A stretch of 64,000 nt of DNA from Sphingobium sp. MI1205 (GCF_001563285.1 NZ_CP005189.1:62001-126000), one strand, 5' to 3'; shown: positions 9,219 through 18,464, counted from the first letter of the stretch. A program made the numbers and translations. The notes: generated by a model from the letters alone, not told the origin.

Positions 9219-10652
9219 ATGAGCGAACGAGCCGACATGGCCGAACCCCGGCCGGACGAACTGCCTATTGATGGCAAGGCCGCCGATCAGGCGGAATCAC
9301 GCCATGACGAGGACGACCGGCTAAGGCCGGATTTCGTGTCCGCCGTGCTGGACGCGGTGGAGGATGGCGACCGCGACCTGGCGCGGGATCTGGTGTCGCC
9401 GCTGCATCCGGCGGACATTGCCGACCTTCTGGAACTGACGCCATCGGACCGCCGTGGTCAGGTCGCGGCGGCGTTGGGCGACCTCGTCGGCGCGGAAGTG
9501 CTGTCCGAGCTGAACGACTATGTCCGCGACGACCTGCTCGACGCGCTGGAGCCGCAACAGGTGGCGGAGTTCGCCGCCGAACTGGATACCGACGACGCCG
9601 TCGCGATGATCGAGGACATGGAGGCGGCCGACCAGCAGGCCGTCCTCGATGCGCTGGACCCGGAAGACCGCGCCGCGATTGAAAGCGCGCTGTCCTATCC
9701 CGAGGAATCCGCCGGCCGTTTGATGCAGCGCGATCTGGTTGCGGTGCCCGAACATATGACCGTCGGGCAGGTGATCGACTATCTGCGCGACAATCGCGAC
9801 CTGACCACCGATTTCTGGGAAATCTTCGTGGTGGACGAAGCGCACAAGCCGATCGGCACGTGCCAGTTGAGCTGGATACTGACCTGCCCCCGCTCCGTCG
9901 CGATGGCGGACGTCATGAAGCGCGAGCAGACGCTGATCCCGGTCGACATGGACCAGGAAGAAGTGGCGCTGCGTTTCCAGAAATATGCGCTTATCTCCGC
10001 CGCCGTGGTAGATGGCAGCGGTCGGCTGGTCGGCATGATCACGGTGGACGACATCGTTCACATCATCGCCGAAGAAGCGGGCGAGGACATATTGCGCCTG
10101 TCCGGTGCGGGCGAGGGCGACATCAACCAGCCCATATTGGAAGCGGTGCGCACGCGCCTGTCCTGGCTGGTCGTCAATCTGGGCACGGCGGTCCTGGCCG
10201 CCTCGGTCGTCGGCTTCTTTCAGGAGACGATCTCCAAATATGTCGTGCTGGCGGTGCTGATGCCTATCGTGTCTGGCATGGGCGGCAATGCGGGAACGCA
10301 GACCATGGCGGTCGCGGTGCGGGCGCTGGCAACCAACCAGTTGACCAGTTCCAACACTCTCCGCCAGATAGTGCGCGAATTCCGCATCGCCAGCGCGAAT
10401 GGAACGGCGCTGGGGATTTTGGTCGGGATCGCGGTCGGGCTGATCTATGGCAACCCTGATCTGGGGTTGGTGATCGCGATGGCGATGCTGATCAACAATC
10501 TGGTCGCGGGGCTGGCGGGCATATTGGTTCCCGTGACGCTGGATCGGTTCAACATCGACCCGGCCGTGTCATCCGCCGTGTTCGTGACGACATTGACCGA
10601 TGTCATGGGGTTCTTTTCCTTCCTGGGGCTTGCGACCGTCTGGGGCCTGTAG
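9219..10652 (+). CDS. mgtE: Magnesium transporter MgtE
   Basis: A 477-residue Mg2+ channel. An acidic N-terminal helical superhelix (about residues 30-150, rich in LHPADIADLLE-type repeats) is followed by two CBS domains (about 150-290, with VVDGSGRLVGMITVDDIV) and five predicted membrane helices at the C-terminus. The pore signature GMGGNAGTQTMAVAVRAL is intact. In the family the cytoplasmic domains close the pore when Mg2+ is high. The chosen ATG follows GTAGGGGACGCG; an upstream start at 9123 would add residues without family similarity. Confidence 0.95.
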   Translation: MSERADMAEPRPDELPIDGKAADQAESRHDEDDRLRPDFVSAVLDAVEDGDRDLARDLVSPLHPADIADLLELTPSDRRGQVAAALGDLVGAEVLSELNDYVRDDLLDALEPQQVAEFAAELDTDDAVAMIEDMEAADQQAVLDALDPEDRAAIESALSYPEESAGRLMQRDLVAVPEHMTVGQVIDYLRDNRDLTTDFWEIFVVDEAHKPIGTCQLSWILTCPRSVAMADVMKREQTLIPVDMDQEEVALRFQKYALISAAVVDGSGRLVGMITVDDIVHIIAEEAGEDILRLSGAGEGDINQPILEAVRTRLSWLVVNLGTAVLAASVVGFFQETISKYVVLAVLMPIVSGMGGNAGTQTMAVAVRALATNQLTSSNTLRQIVREFRIASANGTALGILVGIAVGLIYGNPDLGLVIAMAMLINNLVAGLAGILVPVTLDRFNIDPAVSSAVFVTTLTDVMGFFSFLGLATVWGL

Positions 10653-10700
10653 GCCGCCGGGATGCCTTGACCGCGATCATCCAGCGCCCATCTTGCGATC

Positions 10701-11099
10701 ATGCCGCTACACATCACCAAGATCGCCTTTGGCAGCGAAAGTCCCGCGACGCTGAAGGCGTGGCTGGAAAGCCAGCACCCGGAGGCGCGGCTGACCACGC
10801 GCTACCTGCCCAAGCGGGTGGCGGAGATGGCGGGCGGGTCGCTTTATTGGGTGCACCAGCACCGGCTGGTGGGGCGCAGCCCGCTGATCGGTTTTCAGGA
10901 AACGGGTCAGGGGCGGTTCTGGATCAGGCTGGAACCACGGCTGATCCCGGTGCGTGGAACGCCCAAGCGCGCGCATCAGGGGTGGCGCTATCTGGAGGAT
11001 AAGGACGCGCCGCCGGACCTTGGATCGGGCGAGGCCGATGATCTGGATGCGATGCCGCCTGCAATGCTGGGCGAATTGACGCGATTGGGACTGGTTTAG
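10701..11099 (+). CDS. DUF1489 family protein
   Basis: A 132-residue protein, beginning MPLHITKIAFGSESP, of a family conserved in Alphaproteobacteria with no known function. The central block RYLPKRVAEMAGGSLYWVHQ and the later IRLEPRLIPVRG are recognisable. Basic and soluble, no signal peptide. It sits alone between mgtE and rpoN, 48 bases after mgtE, so it may be read through from mgtE. Confidence 0.85.
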   Translation: MPLHITKIAFGSESPATLKAWLESQHPEARLTTRYLPKRVAEMAGGSLYWVHQHRLVGRSPLIGFQETGQGRFWIRLEPRLIPVRGTPKRAHQGWRYLEDKDAPPDLGSGEADDLDAMPPAMLGELTRLGLV

Positions 11100-11134
11100 G
11101 GGCGGGGCCTTTGGGACTGGTCTGGGTGTGCGCC

Positions 11135-11161
11135 CTTCGACAGGCTCAGGGCGAACGGGGG
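11135..11161. repeat. Dispersed 27-bp repeat, copy 2
   Basis: CTTCGACAGGCTCAGGGCGA followed by ACGGGGG, the same orientation as the copy at 4265-4291. Lies in the gap between the DUF1489 gene and rpoN, which converge. Confidence 0.6.
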
Positions 11162-11202
11162 TGGGGACTGGTCCCTTGGTGAGCGCTGGGAGTGAGCAGG
11201 CC

Positions 11203-12711
11203 TCAGGCGGCTTTGCCCCTCAACGCCTTTTGCCGTCGCCGCTGGACGGAGGAGCCGATGCCCAGCGCCTCGCGATATTTGGCGACGGTGCGGCGGGCGA
11301 TGTCCATCCCCTTGGCGCGGAGCAGATCGACCAGTGTGTCGTCCGACAGGATCGCGTCGGGCGCTTCGCTGGCGATCAGCGCCTTTATGTGACTCTTGAC
11401 CGCCTCGGCCGAGACCGATCCTTCGCCGCCCGATGCGGCCACGCCGCTGGTGAAGAAATATTTGAGTTCGTAAACGCCGCGCGGGCAGGCGAGATATTTG
11501 TTGGACGTCACGCGGCTGACGGTGGATTCGTGCATGCCGATCGCTTCGGCGACCATGCGCAGCGTCAGCGGTTTCAGGTGCGCGACGCCCTTGCGGAAAA
11601 ACTCTTCCTGGCAACGGACGATCTCGGTCGCGACCTTGATGATGGTCTTTTGCCGCTGGTCGAGCGCCTTTACCAGCCAGTTGGCGCTGGCGAGGCAGTC
11701 GGCCAGCCATGCCTTTGACGCGCGGTCCTGCGGGCCAGAGGCAAGCTCGACATAATAGCTGCGATTGATGAGCAGGCGAGGCAGCGTGGCGCTGTTTATC
11801 TCTATCGACCAGCCATCCGCCGTGGGATTGACGAACAGGTCGGGCGTGACCGGCGGCGTACGGTCGGTGGAATAGCGCAGGCCGGGTTTCGGATCATAAC
11901 CGCGCAGTTCGCGGATCATGTCGGCCATATCCTCCTCATCCACGCCGCAGATGCGGCGCAGTTGGGGCAGCGCGCCCCGCGCGAGGAGGTCGAGATTGGC
12001 GAGCAGCTTTGCCATGCAAGGATCGTAGCGGTCGGCCTCCTTCGCCTGAAGCATCAGGCATTCGGACAGCGAGCGGGCGCCCACGCCAGTGGGATCAAAG
12101 CCATGGATGACGCCCAGCACCCGCTCCGCCTGCGCCAGCGGGACGCCAAGGCCGTGGGCGGTTTCAAGGAGGTTCGCCTCCAGATAGCCTGCTTCGCTGA
12201 TCTGGCCGACAAGCTGGGTGGCGATGAGCAGGTCGATGCCGTCTAGCGCGCCGCGCGCCTGATCCATCAGATGTTCCTGCAAACCCTGTTCGGGATTGGC
12301 GACACTGTCGAAGTCGAACGCCTCGCCGCTGCCGGACAGCATATCGGGGCCGCCCGAACCGACAGACGGGCCGACGCGGTCGCCCGGGCCATCGTCGATG
12401 AAGGTTTCCGCGCCATAATCGACGTCCAGCGGCGCATCGGATTCGCCCAGTCCCTGACCGATCAGGTCGTCAGCGCCGCCGGTTTCGGAAGCCAGCGCAG
12501 GACGTTCGACCTGCGCATCGACGCCATCGGGCGGCGGGGCCAGGTTCAGCGGCGCCCCCGGTTCCAGCAGCGGGTTTTTTTCCAGTTCGCTGGCGACGAA
12601 CGCCTCAATCTCCAGATTGGACAGCGCCAGCAGCTTGATCGCCTGCTGAAGCTGCGGCGTCATCACCAACGACTGGCTTTGCCGAATGTCGAGGCGAGGT
12701 GCGAGCGACAT
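11203..12711 (-). CDS. rpoN: RNA polymerase sigma-54 factor
   Basis: 502 residues, full length. The N-terminal activator-interacting region begins MSLAPRLDIRQSQSLVMTPQ, with the glutamine/leucine-rich region I. An acidic region II (DDGPGDRVGPS) follows, then the core-binding domain. The C-terminal RpoN box ARRTVAKYRE, which reads the -24 element, is intact near residue 480. Directs transcription from -24/-12 promoters with enhancer-binding proteins. Downstream of lptB on the same strand, 49 bases apart, the conserved alphaproteobacterial order, but lptC/lptA and the usual hpf/ptsN are absent here. Confidence 0.96.
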   Translation of the reverse strand: MSLAPRLDIRQSQSLVMTPQLQQAIKLLALSNLEIEAFVASELEKNPLLEPGAPLNLAPPPDGVDAQVERPALASETGGADDLIGQGLGESDAPLDVDYGAETFIDDGPGDRVGPSVGSGGPDMLSGSGEAFDFDSVANPEQGLQEHLMDQARGALDGIDLLIATQLVGQISEAGYLEANLLETAHGLGVPLAQAERVLGVIHGFDPTGVGARSLSECLMLQAKEADRYDPCMAKLLANLDLLARGALPQLRRICGVDEEDMADMIRELRGYDPKPGLRYSTDRTPPVTPDLFVNPTADGWSIEINSATLPRLLINRSYYVELASGPQDRASKAWLADCLASANWLVKALDQRQKTIIKVATEIVRCQEEFFRKGVAHLKPLTLRMVAEAIGMHESTVSRVTSNKYLACPRGVYELKYFFTSGVAASGGEGSVSAEAVKSHIKALIASEAPDAILSDDTLVDLLRAKGMDIARRTVAKYREALGIGSSVQRRRQKALRGKAA

Positions 12712-12760
12712 CAGCCGGTGGCCGTGCCGTCAATAGGGGGGGAGGCGCGCAGTCCGCTCA

Positions 12761-13546
12761 TCAGAGCGAGAAATTCTCGCCCAGATAGAGGCGGCGAACC
12801 TCGGCATTGGCGACCAGTTCCGTCGGGCTGCCCGCGAAGAGAACCTGACCGCCATAGATGATGCAGGCGCGATCGACGATTTCCAGCGTTTCGCGGACAT
12901 TATGATCGGTGATGAGCACGCCGATTCCGCGCGTCTTCAATTGCTTCACCAGGTCGCGAATGTCGGCGATGGACAGCGGATCGATGCCCGCAAAGGGTTC
13001 GTCGAGCAGGACGATGGACGGGTTGGCCGCCAGCGCGCGGGCGATTTCGCAGCGGCGGCGTTCACCGCCCGACAATGCCATGGCGGACGAGTTGGCGAGG
13101 CGGGTAAGGCCGAATTCCTCCAGCAACTGGGCAAGGCGGGCTTCCCGCGCGCTCTTGTCAGGCTCGGCCAGTTCCAGCACGGCGCTGATATTCTGCGCGA
13201 CGGTCAGGCCCCGGAAAATCGAAGTTTCCTGCGGCAGATAGCCAAGGCCAAGGATAGCGCGGCGATACATGGGCAGGCCGGTAATATCCTGCCCATCCAG
13301 CATGATCCGGCCATGATCGGGGCGGACCAGGCCCATGACGGAATAGAAGCATGTCGTCTTGCCTGCACCATTGGGACCGAGCAGGCCGACAACCTCGCCC
13401 TTGCCGACGGTCAGTGACACGTCGGCCAGGACCGTGCGCTTGTCATAGCTTTTCGCGATCGAGATGACGGACAGTCCATCCCCCAATTCCTGCGGTGAAA
13501 GGGGCGTTGACGCGCCCTGCCGGTCCTGGGTCATGAGGTCGTCCAT
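12761..13546 (-). CDS. lptB: LPS export ABC transporter ATP-binding protein
   Basis: A 261-residue cytoplasmic ATPase that powers lipopolysaccharide extraction by LptFG. Walker A GPNGAGKTT, signature LSGGERRRCEIARAL, Walker B IVLLDEPFAGID and the H-loop LITDHNVRET are all present. The start MDDLMTQDRQ gives a normal N-terminus; the longer reading frame upstream to 13759 is untypical and lacks family similarity. Transcribed just ahead of rpoN. The neighbour upstream is the divergent FO synthase rather than the usual lptA. Confidence 0.94.
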   Translation of the reverse strand: MDDLMTQDRQGASTPLSPQELGDGLSVISIAKSYDKRTVLADVSLTVGKGEVVGLLGPNGAGKTTCFYSVMGLVRPDHGRIMLDGQDITGLPMYRRAILGLGYLPQETSIFRGLTVAQNISAVLELAEPDKSAREARLAQLLEEFGLTRLANSSAMALSGGERRRCEIARALAANPSIVLLDEPFAGIDPLSIADIRDLVKQLKTRGIGVLITDHNVRETLEIVDRACIIYGGQVLFAGSPTELVANAEVRRLYLGENFSL

Positions 13547-13764
13547 CGCTTGTCCTTGCTGCCACATGGTTAAGTGGCGATAAAACACCAGATCGGCCAT
13601 GGCAATTGGCAAGCTTTGTGCATGCGAATGCGGCCGGGGCAAAGTGGAAAAAGGACGCCGCGCTCTTCCAGCCGCCAAAAGCTTGATTTGATACCGCCGA
13701 ACGGCCAGTGCTTTCACCTGCCGCGCATCGGCGTGGTTTGAGACGGACTGAATGCACAAAAAAC

Positions 13765-13785
13765 GCTGTCGTGAGATCCGACAGC
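13765..13785. promoter_or_regulatory. 7-bp dyad before the FO synthase gene
   Basis: GCTGTCG (13765-13771) and CGACAGC (13779-13785) are perfect inverted arms around seven bases, 17 bases before the ATG and just before its GAGGCGAGG ribosome binding site. It could be an operator for a dimeric regulator or a short mRNA hairpin near the start site. The protein that might bind it is not known. Confidence 0.35.
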
Positions 13786-13802
13786 ATGACTAGAGGCGAG
13801 GA

Positions 13803-16112
13803 ATGAGGACGGAAAACCGCGATTCGGCAGCTTTGTGGATGCAAATGCTCGGCGGCATGCCGATCGACGCGTTGCTGGATCAGGCCGAAGCGATGACGCT
13901 GGCATCATTTGGCGCGACAGTCACCTATTCGCGCAAGGTCTTCATTCCGCTGACCCACCTTTGCCGCGACGTTTGTCATTATTGCACTTTTGCCAAGGCC
14001 CCGCGCAATGCCGGCGCGCCGTATCTGACGATCGATCAGGTGCTGGAGATTGCGCGCGCGGGGGAAAAAGCGGGGTGCCGTGAGGCGCTGTTCACGCTGG
14101 GTGACCGGCCGGAGGATCGCTATGCCGTGGCGCGCGAAGCGCTTGCCCATATGGGCAAGCCATCGACCCTGAGCTATCTGCGGGAGGCGGCTGCCGCCGT
14201 GCTGGCGGAAACCAGCCTGCTGCCGCATTTAAACCCCGGCATCATGATGGACGACGATCTGGCGATGTTGCGGCCGGTGGCGGCGTCGATGGGGCTGATG
14301 CTGGAAAGCACGTCAGAGCGGCTGTGCGCCAAGGGTGGGCCGCACCATGGATCGCCGGACAAGGTACCGGCGGTGCGGTTGGCGGCGATCGAGGCGGCTG
14401 GCCGCGCGCGGGTGCCGTTCACCACGGGCCTGCTGATCGGCATAGGCGAAAGCCGGATGGAGCGGATCGAGGCGCTGTTGGCGATCCGTGACGCACATGC
14501 CCGCCACGGGCATGTGCAGGAAGTCATTATCCAGAATTTTCGCGCCAAGCCCGCGACCCGGATGGCCGATCATGCCGAACCGCCGTTGGAGGAGCATCTG
14601 TGGACGGTCGCGGCGGCGCGCCTGATCCTTGGCCCCGCCATGACCATCCAGGCGCCGCCCAATTTGCAGCCGGACGGCCTGGCCGCGTTGATGCGGGCCG
14701 GGGTAAATGACTGGGGCGGGGTGTCGCCGGTGACGCCCGACCATGTGAACCCGGAAGCGCCTTGGCCGCACCTGATGGCGCTGGCCGCTGCGACGGCGGC
14801 GGCCGGGCGGGTGTTGACCGAACGGCTGGCGGTCGGGCCTGCCTATGCGAAGGAACCGGAACGCTGGCTGGAACCTGCGATTGCCCTGCAGGTGCGGCGG
14901 GCCGTGGATGCGCGCGGATTGCCGATCGTCGAACGCTGGCGTGCGGGAGCGAGCGAAGCGCCGCCGCTGCTGCCACGGGCGGGGCGCACGCTGTCGGCCG
15001 GGCGGATCGACGCGATCCTTGACAAGGCTGCGGATCGGCGGGGGCTGGGGGAAGGCGAGATCGTCACCTTGTTCCAGGCGGCCGGACCTGACGCCGGTCG
15101 GGTGATGGAGGCGGCCGACGCCTTGCGGCAAGAGGTGGTGGGCGACGTCGTCACTTATGTCGTTAACCGCAACATCAACTATACCAATATCTGTACCTAT
15201 AAGTGCGGCTTTTGCGCATTTTCCAAAGGGACGGCCAAGGCGCTGCGCGGCCCTGCCTATCGCCTTGACCTGGAGGAAGTGGCGCGCCGGGGGGCGGAAG
15301 CGCAGGCGCGCGGAGCGACCGAGCTGTGCCTGCAAGGCGGCATTCACCCGGACTATGATGGCGAAACTTACCTGTCGATCATAAGGGCAGTGCGCGATGC
15401 TGCGCCGGGGATCCATGTCCACGCATTTTCACCGCTGGAAATTGCGCATGGCGCATCGACCATGGGGATGGGGCTGGAACCTTATCTGGCGATGTTGAAG
15501 GAGGAAGGGCTATCGACCCTGCCCGGCACCGCTGCCGAGGTGCTGCATGAAGAGGTGCGGGCGATCCTGTGCCCGGACAAGGTGTCGGCCAATGAGTGGG
15601 TCGCGGTCATGCGGGCGGCGCACCGCGTCGGCTTGAAGAGCACCGCGACGATCATGTTCGGTCATGTCGATGATTATCATCATTGGGCGCGGCACCTGCG
15701 GATCGTGCGCGATGTGCAGGAGGAGACGGGCGGCTTTACCGAGTTCGTGCCCCTGCCCTTCGTCCATATGGAAGCGCCGATGTGGCGCAAGGGCAAGGCG
15801 CGATCCGGCCCCAGCTTTCGCGAGGCGATATTGATGCAGGCGGTGGCGCGGATCGCCCTGCATGGCGCGATCCCGAATATTCAGGCGAGCTGGGTGAAGC
15901 TGGGCGAGCAGGGCGTGATCGCGGCGCTGCGTGCGGGGGTCAATGATCTTGGCGGCGTGCTGATGGACGAATCCATCACCCGCGCAGCTGGCGGCGCGCA
16001 CGGCCAATGTTTCGATGTCGCGCAGATGCACCGCACGGCGCAGGCGGCGGGCCGGCATGCGCGGCAACGGACAACGCTTTACGGGACCGTCGAGCGGGAA
16101 TTTGCGGCCTGA
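13803..16112 (+). CDS. fbiC: Fused FO synthase (CofG-CofH, FbiC type)
   Basis: 769 residues with two radical-SAM halves that make 7,8-didemethyl-8-hydroxy-5-deazariboflavin (FO) from tyrosine and the flavin precursor 5-amino-6-ribitylamino-uracil. The CofG half has the [4Fe-4S] cluster Cys54-x3-Cys58-x2-Cys61 in LCRDVCHYCTF. The CofH half has Cys464-x3-Cys468-x2-Cys471 in ICTYKCGFCAF. FO is the chromophore precursor of coenzyme F420 and an antenna of some photolyases. The fused form is typical of actinobacteria and some proteobacteria. No other F420 gene (cofC, cofD, cofE) or photolyase is in the window, so the end product is open. Its GAGGCGAGG site supports the start. Confidence 0.93.
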   Translation: MRTENRDSAALWMQMLGGMPIDALLDQAEAMTLASFGATVTYSRKVFIPLTHLCRDVCHYCTFAKAPRNAGAPYLTIDQVLEIARAGEKAGCREALFTLGDRPEDRYAVAREALAHMGKPSTLSYLREAAAAVLAETSLLPHLNPGIMMDDDLAMLRPVAASMGLMLESTSERLCAKGGPHHGSPDKVPAVRLAAIEAAGRARVPFTTGLLIGIGESRMERIEALLAIRDAHARHGHVQEVIIQNFRAKPATRMADHAEPPLEEHLWTVAAARLILGPAMTIQAPPNLQPDGLAALMRAGVNDWGGVSPVTPDHVNPEAPWPHLMALAAATAAAGRVLTERLAVGPAYAKEPERWLEPAIALQVRRAVDARGLPIVERWRAGASEAPPLLPRAGRTLSAGRIDAILDKAADRRGLGEGEIVTLFQAAGPDAGRVMEAADALRQEVVGDVVTYVVNRNINYTNICTYKCGFCAFSKGTAKALRGPAYRLDLEEVARRGAEAQARGATELCLQGGIHPDYDGETYLSIIRAVRDAAPGIHVHAFSPLEIAHGASTMGMGLEPYLAMLKEEGLSTLPGTAAEVLHEEVRAILCPDKVSANEWVAVMRAAHRVGLKSTATIMFGHVDDYHHWARHLRIVRDVQEETGGFTEFVPLPFVHMEAPMWRKGKARSGPSFREAILMQAVARIALHGAIPNIQASWVKLGEQGVIAALRAGVNDLGGVLMDESITRAAGGAHGQCFDVAQMHRTAQAAGRHARQRTTLYGTVEREFAA

Positions 16113-16236
16113 TGGTTTCAGGCGCGTGGTGGATGCCCTTGCCGCCAATCCGGGCGCGGGCGTCCTGGTGCTCGATGGCAAGATGATCGACCGGCCGCAT
16201 CGGAAAAAATGCCCGGCCCTGCTGACGCGCCGATGA
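16108..16236 (+). pseudogene. C-terminal remnant of a CitE/HpcH-type lyase
   Basis: Directly after fbiC, and out of its frame, the translation reads FRRVVDALAANPGAGVLVLD then GKMIDRPHRKK before a stop. This is the usual C-terminal end of citrate lyase beta/malyl-CoA lyase proteins (pattern VVxAFxxNPGAGVxxxDGKMIDxPH). No N-terminal or catalytic part exists upstream; fbiC occupies that place. I read it as the scar of a gene replaced or cut by the insertion of fbiC. Confidence 0.6.
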
Positions 16237-16278
16237 CTGTGGCTTGACCGGAAACCTCCCATATGGGAGTGATGGGGC

Positions 16279-17391
16279 ATGCCATCTTTTTGGGCCGATC
16301 AGAACGAACTGTTCCTCCCGCTGGTGGAAGGCATCCATGAAAGCCCCCCCTTCAGCGCGTTCATCCGCAATTTGGTGGGGCGCACCTATGCACGGCGCGC
16401 TTTCCTGATCATTTCGCTGGCCAATGCCATGGCCGACCAGGAACCGACCGTCATCCATATCGCGGCGCCGCGCGCGTCACAGGAGCCGCCTCTGGATTTC
16501 CGGCGGTTGGATGCTCTGCGGCTGCACCCCTATGGGTCGCTGCGCGCCGGACGCGTCTATGCGCTGGACGAGATGCTGAATTACGACAATGCCGATGAGC
16601 TGGCGCGCCAGCGCGAGGCGTTGAGCGAAATGAACATTCGCTACGGCCGCTGGCTGCGCGTTGCCGCAGGCGGCGTGGCGGACGCACATTTCCTGCTGGT
16701 GCGGGAGCGGGAGGATTTTTCGGCTTCGGCGGTCTCCGTGCTATCGAGCATCGCGCCTCATTTCGGGGCGGCGCTGCGCGCGCTGGTCGCTTTGATCGAG
16801 GCGCGATTGCAGGTGGCGATGGCTCAGGGCGCGCTTGCCCGGCTAGGCGTGGCGCAACTGGCGTTCGACCGGGGCGGGCGCGTGATGGCAGCCGACCCGG
16901 TCGCAGAGGCGATGCTGGCCTTCACCGTCAGGCCCGGCCCCAGTCCCGAACGGCGCTTGCAGTTGCTTCCGGATGTGGCGCACGCACTGAATATCGCCTG
17001 TGCGGACATGGCCGCCGCGCCGCCGGGCGCGACCCGGGTCATTCGGATCGATGAAGCAAGGGGGATCGACCTGCTGTTGCGCAAATCGGATCTGGCGCTG
17101 AGCCAACCTTGCGCCTTGCCTGCGGTGATCGGCATATTGCGCATGCCGCGGCGTGAATCGGCCACTGCTGCGACCGGGACACTGGCGGCATTGCATGGCC
17201 TGTCGCACAGCGAGGCGGCGCTGGCCCATGCGCTGAGCATGGGAGAGAGCATTGTCAGCGCGGGCGAACGGCTGCGCCTGACAAGTGAAACCGCGCGCAA
17301 TTATTCGAAGCGTATTTATGAAAAGACGGGGACAAAGGGTCAGGCGGATCTTGTACGGATGATCCTGACCGGACTGTCGCCCTTTGCCTGA
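16279..17391 (+). CDS. LuxR-family transcriptional regulator
   Basis: 370 residues. The C-terminal 65 residues form a LuxR/FixJ-type helix-turn-helix: LSHSEAALAHALSMG, then SAGERLRLTSETARNYSKRIYEKTGTKGQADLVRMIL with the recognition helix in SETARNYSKRIY. The long N-terminal part (about 1-290) has no phosphoacceptor receiver and is a probable sensory region of unknown ligand. The chosen ATG at 16279 leaves a short gap after the lyase remnant. What it controls is not evident; fbiC is one candidate because it is the nearest intact gene. Confidence 0.75.
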   Translation: MPSFWADQNELFLPLVEGIHESPPFSAFIRNLVGRTYARRAFLIISLANAMADQEPTVIHIAAPRASQEPPLDFRRLDALRLHPYGSLRAGRVYALDEMLNYDNADELARQREALSEMNIRYGRWLRVAAGGVADAHFLLVREREDFSASAVSVLSSIAPHFGAALRALVALIEARLQVAMAQGALARLGVAQLAFDRGGRVMAADPVAEAMLAFTVRPGPSPERRLQLLPDVAHALNIACADMAAAPPGATRVIRIDEARGIDLLLRKSDLALSQPCALPAVIGILRMPRRESATAATGTLAALHGLSHSEAALAHALSMGESIVSAGERLRLTSETARNYSKRIYEKTGTKGQADLVRMILTGLSPFA

Positions 17392-17425
17392 TGAGCGAGC
17401 CCGTCCAAGGTGCCGCTTGACTGAA

Positions 17426-17540
17426 ATGAGCCGACATCGGCTCGATCCGCTGGACCAAGATCGTCGAGAAGCTGTCGCGCGATGCGCCAATCTCCAACCG
17501 GGCGATCGCAGCGGAACTGGGCGTGGCGAAGATCCTCTAG
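17426..17540 (+). pseudogene. Frameshifted Lrp/AsnC regulator N-terminus
   Basis: Translation gives LDPLDQ in one frame and, after a one-base shift, KIVEKLSRDAPISNRAIAAE then LGVA in another, ending in a stop at 17538-17540. This is the hallmark of the Lrp/AsnC N-terminal winged helix (pattern LDxxDxxILexLxxDaRISNxxLAxxvGL). The effector domain is missing. It lies beside the first valine-catabolism operon, a usual target of such regulators, so it may be the dead regulator of that operon. Confidence 0.5.
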
Positions 17541-17557
17541 TCTATCCGGCGAATGGC

Positions 17558-18442
17558 CTATTTCCCTTCCAGCAACTCGATCATCAGGGAAAAGTCGCGG
17601 GCGGCTTCCCCCCGGTTGGCGAGCAATTGGTAAAGCGCTTCGGCGGCGTTGCCCATGGGAACGCTGGCGTTGACAGACGCGGCGGCTTGCGTCGCGAGCT
17701 TCAAATCCTTGAGCATCAGGCCGACGGCAAAGCCGCCCTGATAGCCGTTGTCGGACGGGCTTTGCGGGCCGACGCCGGAGACAGGGCAATAGCTGGTCAT
17801 CGACCAACTCTGGCCCGACGATACGCTGGAAATGTCGTAGAAGGTCTGCGGGTCAAGGCCCAGCTTCTTCGCCATGGCGAAGCTCTCGCACGTGGCCACC
17901 ATGGTGGCGCCCAGCAGCATGTTGTTGCAGATCTTGGCCGCCTGGCCATTGCCCGCACCACCGGCATGGATCACGGCCTTGCCCATGGCGGAGAGGATGG
18001 GCTTTGCGCGGCTGAAAGCGGCGTCGCTGCCGCCGACCATGAAGGTGAGCGTGCCGCCAGCAGCAGCCGCGATACCGCCCGAAACCGGGGCATCGACCAT
18101 CTCAAAGCCCCTGGCCTGCGCTGCTTCCTCGACCCGGCGGGCGGTGGCAACGTCAATGGTGGAGCAATCGAGAAACAGCGCGCCGGGCTGCGCAGCATCG
18201 AAGATTTCGCCGGTATAGACGCTTTCCACATGGCTCCCGGCGGGAAGCATGGAGATTATGGCGTCGGCCTGCGAGGCGGCTTCCGCGGCGCTGGCGCAAC
18301 GGATCGCACCGAGGGCCTGCGCCTTTGCAAGCGCGTCTTCGGACAGGTCGAAGGCGCGCACGGTAAAGCCATGCTTCAGCAAGTTGGCGGCCATGCCGCC
18401 GCCCATATTGCCGAGGCCGATGAAGGCGACGGTCTGGCTCAT
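17558..18442 (-). CDS. mmsB: 3-hydroxyisobutyrate dehydrogenase (copy 1)
   Basis: A 294-residue NAD-dependent beta-hydroxyacid dehydrogenase that oxidises 3-hydroxyisobutyrate to methylmalonate semialdehyde in valine breakdown. N-terminal Rossmann motif FIGLGNMGGGMAANLL, substrate loop DAPVSGGIAAAAGGTLTFMVGG, and the catalytic Lys in AGNGQAAKICNNM. The ATG of MSQTVAFIG is preceded by GGAG at good spacing. Last gene of the minus-strand operon, 22 bases after the hydrolase gene. Close paralogue of the copy at 56777-57655. Confidence 0.94.
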   Translation of the reverse strand: MSQTVAFIGLGNMGGGMAANLLKHGFTVRAFDLSEDALAKAQALGAIRCASAAEAASQADAIISMLPAGSHVESVYTGEIFDAAQPGALFLDCSTIDVATARRVEEAAQARGFEMVDAPVSGGIAAAAGGTLTFMVGGSDAAFSRAKPILSAMGKAVIHAGGAGNGQAAKICNNMLLGATMVATCESFAMAKKLGLDPQTFYDISSVSSGQSWSMTSYCPVSGVGPQSPSDNGYQGGFAVGLMLKDLKLATQAAASVNASVPMGNAAEALYQLLANRGEAARDFSLMIELLEGK

Positions 18443-18464
18443 GTCAGGCACTCCTCATTATGTG

